Shown: piece by piece, positions 1 to 9,559 of the stretch
How the letters are laid out: every line of letters starts with the position of its first letter
Position numbering within the stretch: the stretch's first letter is position 1
Origin: Pelomyxa schiedti
Taxonomy: Eukaryota > Evosea > Pelobiontida > Pelomyxidae
Reading direction: 5' to 3'
DNA: 64,000 bases
Assembly: GCA_020536535.1 (NCBI GenBank)
Contig: JAHLWZ010000799.1
Location: 22,406-86,405 of the forward strand
Notes under the pieces: model-generated
Database searches by the model: none
The model's input: the letters and a program-made list of their open reading frames with translations, nothing else
What the model was told of the DNA's origin: nothing
Translations under genes and position numbers: made by a program

Positions 1-2597
1 TTTACCTTGGTCTTAATAAGGATTTCTAGTTTGAGGCTTCTCTAAGTAAATATGGTCTTGATTTGACCGATAACGACGATGATCCAATTTCCTGGCAACA
101 AAGGTTGAAGGAGGCACAATCAGAGTTTCATAAAGGTGAGGATGGAACCTGATTAGTATTAATTCGCACTCTCTGACGGATATTAAGTGTGCTCCAGGCT
201 GAGTTTACCAGCAGGAGTTGTACCTACACTAGAACAGATACAAGAAGGTGTGTCCCTCCGTTGTTGTTAGTGATAACCTAAAGATGCAAAAGGTTACGAC
301 TATGAAGATGATGAAGATACCACCACTTCTACAGAAGCAAGGTGTTCTATGGTGGAGTTCAACGAATCTCTTGGTTTTAATATTAAACTGATACTGGAAC
401 TTTGTAACTATTTCCTTAGGCTCAAGCCGATTTTCGTTCCTTCTTGATGAAGATCAGCTTGCCCAAATTATTGAAGAACAAAAGCAAGAAACCAAGCAGG
501 AGCAAACAGGACCACCTCCAGTTGACCTTGAGTCTCCTGGTGACTTACAGCAAGAACAAAAACCTATTATTTCCATTTCTGCTGGTGAGGGTAACCAATG
601 CGCAAATGCAATGCAAGTTGATTGCACTAGTCCCGCAAAAGAAGTTGTAAATGATTGTGTACAATGTCCGGAGTCTATGCCAATTCAATCGGAGTTGCCA
701 AAATCACCAAACAATAAAGTAGAGGAACCCCCAAAAGACATGGCAAATGAGTCAAAATTACTTGATACAGTGCAGAACCAAGGAAAGCAAGAGGAACCCC
801 CAAAGCAGGAACCCCCAGAATCCATCAAAACAGAGGCACAGGAACAAATAACAAATACCTCATCTCCACCTCTTAGTGACAAACTCTGTAATGAAGAACC
901 TATTGAAAAGGAGATGCAACAACCCAGTGACTCTGACAACACCGTACCTCCAGTTGCAATGGACAATGTAAATCAGGAAACTATTCCCACCAATATCGAC
1001 CAAGTATTCAAGCTTACAATGATTGGTCTTACACCACACAGGCCGTAGTACATTCCCAAAGCTTAACAGGTGCATCCCAAACTGCACTGAGTGCTGTTGA
1101 GGGCGATGCTCTTGAAGCGGAAAAACCTTGTATGACCATGTGAGTTCCATATGATTCTGTCTGCAACTCACGACTCCTTTCTTTCTCCAGACAAGCAACT
1201 CCAAATGAAAAGCGGAAACCCAGGAGACTAGTTTATGCACAAACCGCCAAGAGGCCAAAAGTAGATCCTAAACAAAAGCAAGAACGTCGGCGGACAATTT
1301 TTTTCTCCTCTGCTACACAGAGCAACCAAGTCATTCCCAAAAAGCAAAAGAAAAAAAATTAACGTGCCCCCAGACACCATCTTCAAAGAAAGACTGTATA
1401 CTTATAGATACAATTGAAAAGGAGCCTGAACCAATTGTATATCCAACTTCTACCAGTGACACACATCCAGAAGGCATCCCTTTAACTGTGGGTCGATAAA
1501 ATTGGGATTTCCTCTTACAATTCTACAGAATCAGGAAAGTTCCACTAACATAGCTACTTGTATATCTCCTGATCCCTCTTCTGTTACTTCTGACCACCAG
1601 ATGTGTGTGTATGATTCCCTCTTCACAAGACGAAAATCTCATAACTCAAGTTCCCCTGAACGAGCTGTAATGAAGAATGCTGATGAAGGTTACTCCTTCA
1701 AAGCCTTTCTGTATGAAGATTATCTTGCAATTGCCATGGGTTTCTCAATTCATTTGTTTATTTTTCTTTTCTCTCACCTTCAGAAAAGATACATTGAGCA
1801 TACTGGGTAATTCACACATTTGGAAGCCTGTATTTCGGCCAATCACACATTTCACGCCAACCTCATCTCTGCAAGTGCAATTTTACTACAATGATACGCA
1901 CTGTTTATCACTCGATGTAAAACCCTGTTCTGGTTCTTTGGATATTTTAGATGCAAGATTTAAATCTTTGCCAGTTCCCATTTTCCAAAACTCGGTTTGT
2001 TTCCTTCCTTTGGGGTATCCATAATTGTACAAAGACTTGCAAGCACAAATATGAATTTGAATCGAGCTTAGTTTCTACTATAAACCCAGACCAATACATC
2101 CAACATGGGGCAGACCTTACACCGGTACCTCCCTAACTATAAGAAAGCAAGAGTATAATAGCAAAAGGGACTGCAAGCACTCAGTAGGAAGCTCGCCTTC
2201 GTTTCGTCAATTCTGGACTTTGTTTCACAACTGAAGTCAAGGCACAGCACCAAAGCATTCTCCCGTAAGAAGAGTTCCGCAAGCCCCTCCCCAACCATTG
2301 ATATTGCCTTCTCCCACATCAGTGTATCTACTTCCAACAGGTTCCCCTAACACAAAAATCCCCTATTCTAATCTCACCCGTAGAGTGTCACTATGCCTCG
2401 AGCTGAATGCCAGCAGCGACTGTGTTGTCTCAACGCACCTCTGTCATGTATGGTGGGGCCGGCTCAGCGGCAGCAACCTGATGCAGTCATTGCCCTTACT
2501 TGAAACTCTGCCGCCTGATGATGCCGGTGCATTCTCCAAATGGGTGCTGTCTTCTTGCGAAGTTCTTGCCCGTCAAGTGGAGAACAGCACCCCGTAA
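1..2597 (+). CDS. 3' part of an unrecognised acidic, intron-rich gene (5' end outside window)
   Basis: I do not recognise this protein. Reading-frame blocks separated by short GT-AG introns run from the left edge to a TAA at 2595-2597. An early exon near 30-138 is acidic (runs of D). A long Gln/Glu/Pro-rich disordered block covers about 440-1045. A Lys/Arg-rich block near 1195-1330 (KRKPRR, KKQKKKK) could be a nuclear localisation signal. More ordered, hydrophobic-rich exons follow at about 1675-1735, 1800-2000, 2170-2340 and 2390-2597. The last join, across an intron at about 2341-2391, keeps frame. The layout (acidic and basic disordered middle, folded C-terminus) would fit a nuclear scaffold or transcription cofactor, but that is inference only. 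The exon chain between 1045 and 1500 is uncertain. Confidence 0.55.
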
Positions 2598-2744
2598 CTT
2601 ACCCTTCCCCTAGTTTTTTTCTCGTTAGCAGATATTTTTTCTGCGTTCGCGCACCGAAACGTCTTTTTTGTCTTTACATCGGAAAAAAAACACAAAAAAT
2701 ACGAGACCAAGGACGAGAGGTAGTACTACCGCAGTTCATCGTGA

Positions 2745-5437
2745 ATGAGCGCCCAGGTGGAGGTAAACACAATGACCCTACGCCCACACTCCCACAACTG
2801 GAAATACTGTAAAACCCACAACACCATAGCTCTCAGTTTTATGGTGAAACAACCAACCAACCAAAACAAATAGAAACGTGTGAGGTTCACCCTACCAGAA
2901 GACTACCGAGGGGACCTAGAGGACTTTGTGGACGAGGCCACCCTGGCCACTCCGCCCTACTGCGGGCCCAGGCACCACCCCCCAACGCCAATCAAGCGCA
3001 GGCCCAGGCCCAAGCGCAGGAGCGCTGCAGACTTGGTGGCCGCGGCCCTGGGAGGAGGAGGCGGCTCTGGTGGTGGTGGTGCCAATATCAGCGGGGACTC
3101 TGACTCGTCACTGGATGCTTCTGGGGGGTATGAGGAGGACTATGAACAGGGCGAGGGGGGGGAGGACGATGACGACGACGATGATGGCGAGCCTCCGGTC
3201 TGGGACCCTCAAGGTTTGTTTGTTTTTTTTTGGTAATGTTATTGCTATGGAAATGAATTATGGGCAGTGGGTTGGTTGGGTTTGGGGTTCTTATGTGATG
3301 GAAGCTGTTATGGGGGAATAGGGATAGTGTTGTGTGAATTGAATTGAATTGGGGGTGGATGATAGTGGTGGGATTCAACAATTTGGGCAGGGGCAGGATT
3401 GGATTTTGGAGAAGAGACACAGACTCAACCTGTTGGTGTGTCAAATGACCCAAGTGTGCAGGCCAGTTTGGATTTTCTTGCTGATTTGCGTAGTGGGCTT
3501 CTCTCCACCCTCCATGGCTACAGTGGTTGACCACTTTGTACCTTTCACATTCAATTGATTTTTCCCCAATGTCAGACAGCTCGAGTATAGATACATCGGG
3601 TGAAATATCTGCTCAAGACACTTCTGGGGATGTTTCTTGTGACACATCCACCGAGGGTTGCGGAATGCAAATAAATGTAACAGAAGTTACAAACACAGAA
3701 TCAGAGCCAACCTCTAATGCTATGGACCAATCACAGGTCCCTTTTTTTGTTCCACCGTATCCTTAATGAGAAGTACCTGTTAGACTGAGACTCCAGCAGT
3801 CGAACAACTTCTAAAAGAAGCTCTCAGTGAGTTAAATGATACAATTGTAGAGCTTCAAGACACAAGACAAAAAAACGAAAATCTCAACAACGATCTCACA
3901 CTTGCACGCGAAGAATTATGTACGAAATTGGACCAGTATTTCGAGTCTAACTCAACTTTCTGCAGCAAATCAAGCCACACAATTCGTCACTGCAATACAA
4001 GGTCTACAGGAGCAAGTTGACCAAAAAACGGCTGAGCTTACAGTAAGAGAGGAAGACCACCATGCTTTCTGTAATATTCTCACTGCTGCTGGTGTTAATC
4101 CAACAACACTGCGGGACGATTCTGCCATATCTCTCCAGTTTTGTAATTCTTTATCCTCTGGGGAATCCACAACTCCTGCCACTCCCGCTAGTCCTCTGCT
4201 GGCTCGCATGATGCGCGAGTTGACCAACTTAGATAACGCACGCCAGTCACTACTTTCCAAGGTGGCATTGTTGGAATCAGAGAAAAAGACTCTCCCAAAA
4301 GACCCACCACAGAATACAGAAGCGAACTCAAAGCCTGATATAATTAGTACAAGAGAACAAGAAATAACTAAACAACTGGAACATGAGAAAACTCTCTCAG
4401 CAGAGTACAAGCACGCACTTGATGAAGCTAATATTCGTCTTTCTCAGTTGGAGACTGAAGTTACAAAACAAACTGCCGCGTGTGAACAGGCCAATGTTCA
4501 GATACAACACATTTCCGAAGTAGCCAAGAAGCAAGAAACCACATTAGCAGAGTTGATGGAACAATGCCGAGTCCTACAAGCTGAAGTAACTTCTAAGTAA
4601 ATACCTTCATATCCATATTAGCACTCATTTTAGAACTTTGTTTCCAGTAAGACTGCTCGTGAGACTCAAGACCCTCATGCAGTGGCACAAGCAGTACCAC
4701 AGCCACATCCACCATCACCTCAAGTCACAGCCATAGTCCCTCAAACAGCCGCGGCATTACCTGCTCCACCTACATCAACCACTGTGGGTACTCTACCTCT
4801 ATCTTCCTCATAGTACCTTTTCGTCTGATTTATCTACCAGAAAGGTAGTAGCACTACAAAGGTGGATGAATATTACATTCCTAAAGATCCTGCTGCAGAA
4901 GAAAGGTTATAATTAAAATAAATATAGCCCATATTCTTCCCCACCGCTCATAACAGAGAAGTGAAAGAGTGGATATCCAATCTTATTAACATCGATATTA
5001 CCACTCGAGATTTGTATGAAACAATGAAAGATGGAATAACAATTTTAAATGTTCTCATTCCTACCATTTCTACCAACTGGGGGTGGCTTTTAACAACTGG
5101 AGCACTAACGTACTTCAGGTGATTGATAAAGTCAAACCAGGCATTGTGGACTGGAAAAAAGTTGCCAAACCTGGCACCAAAGCACTCAACGTATGCATTT
5201 TGCCTTAGTCTACTTCCCAGATTCTTCTTTTCTAATTCTAATTTTCTACAGCTTTTCCAAATTGCAACAAACGTGGAACATGCATGTGACTGCTTCAAGA
5301 GGATGAATTTGCTTGTTGCAATCTGTGGAAAAGATATTCTGGACAAAAAGCAGAACACAGTCCTAGGACTACTCATTTACCTCAAACGGAGCACAGGAGG
5401 CCGGTCCACTTTGACCCAATCCACAGACAGGCTTTGA
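2745..5437 (+). CDS. Coiled-coil protein with a C-terminal calponin-homology (CH) domain
   Basis: The start is an ATG at 2745: its six-codon exon ends at 2762, and the next exon begins after a TAG acceptor at 2873 in the same frame. Exon 2 (to about 3212) is GC-rich and encodes a basic stretch (KRRPRPKRRS), a glycine run and an acidic D/E run. A long coiled coil, rich in Glu/Gln/Lys heptads, lies at about 3780-4600, followed by a Pro/Thr-rich linker. The last exons (about 4960-5390) encode a single CH domain: a KEWISNL helix, the VKPGIVDWKKV block, then KALN and the helix beginning FQIATNVEHACDCF. CH domains usually bind actin or act as signalling and tubulin adaptors. A single CH at the C-terminus behind a coiled coil is unlike fimbrin or spectrin, so the ligand is unclear. 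The gene converges on the EF-hand gene, with about 75 bp between stop codons. Confidence 0.75.
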
Positions 5438-5511
5438 CAAGCCATTTTGTTTGCAAATAGAGAAAGGAAAAGAGAGTTTGTTTTATTTCCAACCAACAAC
5501 AAAATATTCTT

Positions 5512-6864
5512 CTACCCAAATCTCCAGAAACTGGCATATTGTTTGGGGAACATGGGGTGAGCTGACCACTGGTATCCTTGAGCGTGGTGTGGCTGTGCGT
5601 CAAGGTTAGAGGAAACAAGGCTTTTATTGTGAGACTCTAACATACCTTGGGTGGTTTGGCTGGATTTCGGGTGCGAGGATAGGTTACACAAAGTTGCTGT
5701 ATGGTTGTGCGGAATTCATCGAAGCTTACACTGTTATCTCCATTCTTGTCCTGTGCCAAAAGTATTAATAAAGGGACTGTAAATAGTAGCTTGGAACTAC
5801 CAAATGGTAAAGGAGCTGCTGGGCCTCATTTCTAGAAAACATTAGACGGTTATTGGAAAGTGCGGGACATACTGTTGCATGTGATACCCAAAGAGTTTCA
5901 ATGAATTCATTACAGTCATAGCATTCATTGCACCACTAGCCATAATTTGTTGCTGTTTTGAGTGGTTAGTTGGATAACAAAATTATTTAATCAGTACTCA
6001 CATATGATCTCTGGAGCTTGGCGTCCCGCTTTGGAGTCCAGACGGGCTACGTGGAGTATTAGGAGGAGAGGATAGCTTGGAAGGAAGTACCTTGAAGTAC
6101 ATGTTTGGTTGTAGTTGTCCCATAAACATCGGGAATTGTTTATTCGGTTGTTGCTGCATGCCTTGCTGTCCCATCATGCCAGGTTGGCCTCCCATTCCGG
6201 GTTGGCCCATCATCCCCGGTTGACCTCCCATTCCGGGTTGGCCTCCCATGCCGGGTTGGCTGCCCATCATCCCTGGTTGTCCCATCATTCCGGGTTGACT
6301 TCCCATCATGCCAGGTTGGCCTCCCATTCCGGGTTGACCCATCATACCCGGCTGCCCCATCATGCCTGGTTGGCCTCCCATGCCTGGTTGGCTGCCCATC
6401 ATTCCTGGTTGACCCATCATTCCTGGTTGTCCCATCATACCAGGTTGGCCCATCATTCCGGGTTGCCCCATCATCCCTGGTTGGCCTCCCATTCCCGGCT
6501 GTCCCATCATTCCTGGTTGGCCCATCATACCCGGTTGGCCCATCATTCCCGGCTGCCCCATCATGCCCGGTTGGCTGCCCATCATACCAGGCTGACTTCC
6601 CATCATTCCTGGCATCATCCCCGGTTGTCCGGGCATCATCCCTGGCTGGCCGGGCATCATTCCGGGCATCATACCCGGCTGCCCCGGCATCATTCCCGGC
6701 TGTCCGGGCATCATACCAGGCATCATTCCCGGCTGTCCCATCATACCAGGCTGGCCCATCATGCCTGGTTGTCCCATCATACCCGGCTGACCCGGCATCA
6801 TTCCGGGCATCATCCCTGGTTGCCCCATCATCCCTGGATACGAACCGTAACCGCCGTATGCCAT
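5512..6864 (-). CDS. EF-hand protein with a long Pro-Gly-Met-Met repeat N-terminus
   Basis: The start is the ATG at 6864-6862 (MAYGGYGSYPG); the stop is a TAG at 5514-5512. The first exon encodes more than 200 residues of near-perfect repeats built from QPGMMG, QPGMGG and MPGMMPG. Downstream exons join in frame across three short introns (about 66, 41 and 51 nt). They give a helix (NEAQQLLYHL) followed by a canonical EF-hand loop, DKNGDNSVSFDEF, with acidic or polar ligands at positions 1, 3, 5, 7 and 12. Only one clear loop is seen, so pairing may be between molecules or with a degenerate partner. Gly/Pro/Met-rich N-termini are known in penta-EF-hand and membrane-adhesive calcium proteins, but I cannot show five EF-hands here. 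An AATAAA signal follows the stop on the minus strand near 5484. The exon 1 donor at about 6001 is the least certain border. Confidence 0.75.
6164..6845 (-). repeat. Coding minisatellite (15-18 bp units) in the EF-hand gene
   Basis: About 45 imperfect units encode QPGMMG-like hexapeptides and pentapeptides. Third-position changes (cct/ccc/ccg for Pro, ggt/ggc for Gly) scatter through the array while the peptide stays almost fixed. This points to selection on the protein as well as unit turnover. Array length is likely to vary between strains and may be misassembled. Confidence 0.9.
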
Positions 6865-7030
6865 TGTCGCTGTTGTTGTCGCTTCTCCGGTCTCGTGTTT
6901 GTTGTTGGTTGGGGTTTTTTTTGTTTGTTTGTTTTGTGTAAACGACGCGGTTGTGCTTATAAATTCTTCTTTTCGCCTTTTTCTGCGACTTTGACCAGGA
7001 AAAAGTCTATTTCTAGACTCAAACGCCCAA

Positions 7031-8458
7031 TTACGGCTGGTGCAGGGAAGTGGTGTCGAAGTGGGCGAATCCCAACGCCTGCATGAGTCGTTCCATGAAC
7101 GCGTCGGTCTTGGCATACACACGCGTGGTTGCGAGCAAATCACACGGGGTGTGTTGCAGGTTGACAATCACAAGCTTCCCGCCGGATTTGAGTACCTTGA
7201 GGGGGTATGAGGCCGCCGGTTGCACATTCATGCTTGTACCTTTTGGTGAGGGATGGTGAGTACAGGATTGGATTCTTTTGGTTAGTATTTATTGATTGAA
7301 TTTCATGTGTTTATAATAAAGCAGAGAATCGCAACCTAATACAACTGCAAGGTCCGCTTTTCTGGAATGGTACTCGGCGGTGATGGGGTCCAGCATTGTT
7401 CGGTAGGTATCCCTGGTTAAATTCGTTAGCTCTTAAAAAAGAAAAAAACGGAAGAAGCCATACGAAAAATCAACTATTGTGTCTTGAAGTGGTGCCTTAC
7501 AATAGTCACATTTGCTACCAGTGTAGTGGTAGGCTGAATAAAATTGACACACATCGTAGCTTGAATGACTTTTAGTTGGAGGGAAGACGCTCACGTGAGG
7601 ACATACTCCCGATGAACTACTTTTTTACAAAATTCGCAGCACTCTTTGTATCCACTGCCATGCAGTTCGACGATCATGTGGCGAGGTAACCCACTTCTTG
7701 TGTGAAGTCCATCCATGTTGGTGGTTACCTAGTGCTAATAAGTAGGCCCAGATGAAATGGCTTAAAATACAAACCACGAATTTAAGCAGTCTTTTACGCC
7801 CAAGGTGTGTTATGGCATAGTGAGCAAATGTTGGAAGAGCCCCTTCGAAGTCTTTGCCTCCTGAATCTAAACCTTTATCTCTAAGGGTCCACAAGCCCTA
7901 GCAACGGTACATAAATTGTGCTATAAGCTGCAGTGTGGGACGGTCATACTTGGGGACCTCGGAAGTCAGGTATGTTGGCACTTGTGCTAATTCCAGCACC
8001 TGTAAAGAAGACAACGTGCTTGGCAGTTTTTAATGCTTGGGCAACTTCGTTTGCCTTTTTTTTTTTTTTCATGTCACCATATTATATTATGGTTGGGGGA
8101 GAAGAAAAACCTTGAATAACAGGGATTCTAATGGCTCTTCATACTCTACACGTTCATCATCAAAGATCCTCTCCATTTCCAGACGGGTTAATCTAACCTC
8201 AGTTCGTTGAAGAAAGTCGATATCCTTTAAATAGGATTAGGTCTTGATTATTGTGTGGCGAAAGAAACCGAGAGAATTGCATCGCCACAGGGCCGGGATT
8301 GGGGCATATTGAAATATTCGTCGTGCGGAAGTACAGGAGGGGTCATCATGAACAAATCTTTAAGAACCTTCTTTATTTCCATTTGCACCAAATCTAAATC
8401 AGGAAGGAGATAAAACAATAGCTGGGGAGTATCAAATGAAACCTTCTTTAGAGTTCAT
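7031..8458 (-). CDS. Sirtuin, SIRT6/SIRT7-type NAD-dependent protein deacylase
   Basis: Exons on the minus strand give a full class IV sirtuin core. They read: an N-terminal helix joined across a 56-nt intron (8046-8101) to [20 protein letters not shown] and DFRGPQ near 8010-7955; [10 protein letters not shown] near 7880; [14 protein letters not shown] near 7710-7680; the catalytic His in VELHG near 7670; zinc cysteine pairs CEFC (near 7635) and CDYC (near 7510); then [16 protein letters not shown] and KLVIVNLQ near 7330-7165. The C-terminal helix ends at a TAA at 7033-7031. The family uses NAD to remove acyl groups from lysines, and SIRT6/7 members act on chromatin and the nucleolus. The N-terminus is uncertain. 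I chose the first in-frame ATG upstream of the conserved region (8458); coding sequence may extend further, see the beta-helix gene. The short tail lacks the long disordered extension of animal SIRT6. Confidence 0.88.
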
Positions 8459-8607
8459 TCGCAAAGAGTGTGGGTACTGCAAAGGATTTAGAACTGAGAT
8501 GAAGTCTTCTTGTATCTCTTGCCCATCGACTGTAGGGGTCGGTATTTGCCTCAAAATTCGATACTGTAAGACGCATTCCCGTGAGTCAATGTAACCTTTG
8601 ATAATAC

Positions 8608-9331
8608 TTAGCAAACCTTAAGCTCGTAGCCTATGTCGTCCTTGATTTCGGCCAGACATAGTTTATTTTGTGAACAGCCCTCTCGCCAAATGACTATAGC
8701 CTCTTCAACAAGTGCAGCATCCCCGATGTAAACAACACCACTTTGCCGCACATGAAAGCATTCCGCCTTGTTAAAATACAAGTTTTAGTGGTTTGATTTG
8801 GCGCTATATGGAGATAACCTTTCGAACGTCGCAATCTTCAAAAACGAATATACACTTGGTACAATTGATCATCCGGCAGGTTCGAGAAACCACTACGGCG
8901 CTATCTAGCACATAAATGCGGCATTTTACACAATCTTTCACCACTATCATCCCCAAACGCTGCAGAAGAAGCGGGATTAAATAAAATCAGGTGCCGGTCG
9001 AATAACGCAGAGCACACCTGATTCTGAACGATAGTGAAAGCACAATTTACGCAACCGTTGATGAAAACTATGTCATGTGACCGCAAGTGGTCAAGAGTCA
9101 CACGTGAGCCATTCATTCCAGTGTACTGAACAACGTTTCTGCACGAGAAAAAAAATGCATATAAGCAGCGTAAGTAAACACGGGATGGGGACGCAGGGGC
9201 AACTTGGGAGCATCTGAGAACGGAGACACGGGAGTGAAGTTGAATCTCGCATTCTCTGTGTAGTAAAAAAGACCAGCCGGAACAGAGTCATGGGAGGCCG
9301 AGGCCGAGGACGTCCGTGTTGTACTGTGCAT
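8608..9331 (-). CDS. TBCC/C-CAP-like beta-helix protein
   Basis: The proposed start is the ATG at 9331-9329 (MHSTTRTSSASASH), giving a Ser/Thr-rich first exon. An intron follows whose second AG acceptor, at about 9140, keeps frame. The body is a ladder of short beta-strand turns with Cys pairs: INGCVNCAF, VKDCVKCRIYV, TCRMINCTKCIFVFEDC. This is the usual look of the tubulin-binding-cofactor-C/CAP beta-helix, whose members act as GTPase-activating or tubulin/actin-regulating modules. A catalytic arginine cannot be assigned. Read straight through, the frame ends at a TAA at 8610-8608. However, a possible 41-nt intron (donor near 8661, acceptor near 8620) would carry the frame on into the sirtuin exons, so the two may be one gene. 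Confidence 0.55.
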
Positions 9332-9559
9332 TCGCCTACGAGAACAATAAACGAAAACGGAACAAAGATCTTTGGAAATGAAGAATTCTCCCCGGTCCCA
9401 GATGGGAATCCATTCAATCGCACTCTGCTCGCAACCATCCCTCCCTGAGGAAGTGTTGTCTCCGTTGGTCAATTGGCGGAATAAAAAAAAACGCCAGCCC
9501 GCGATCCTGGCCTGAGTCCTGGTTTTGTTCAAAGATCTTACCAACAGATCGGCGAGTCA
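9332..9559. promoter_or_regulatory. Presumed shared promoter between divergent genes
   Basis: These 228 bp separate the beta-helix gene (-) from the DUF4211 gene (+), so both promoters must lie here or inside the genes. CAATTGG at about 9461-9475 resembles an inverted CCAAT box. No TATA box is obvious at a fixed distance from either ATG. Confidence 0.35.

Noticed and set aside
6115-7086. Long plus-strand frame of His/Ser/Leu/Ala repeats
   Set aside because: It is the antisense shadow of the QPGMMG minisatellite in the EF-hand gene; its repeats mirror the coding units and it lacks any independent support.
8588-8618. A 21-nt intron (gtttgc...caaag) joining the beta-helix and sirtuin frames
   Set aside because: It leads into a stop in the resulting frame; the 41-nt alternative is the only in-frame join I found.
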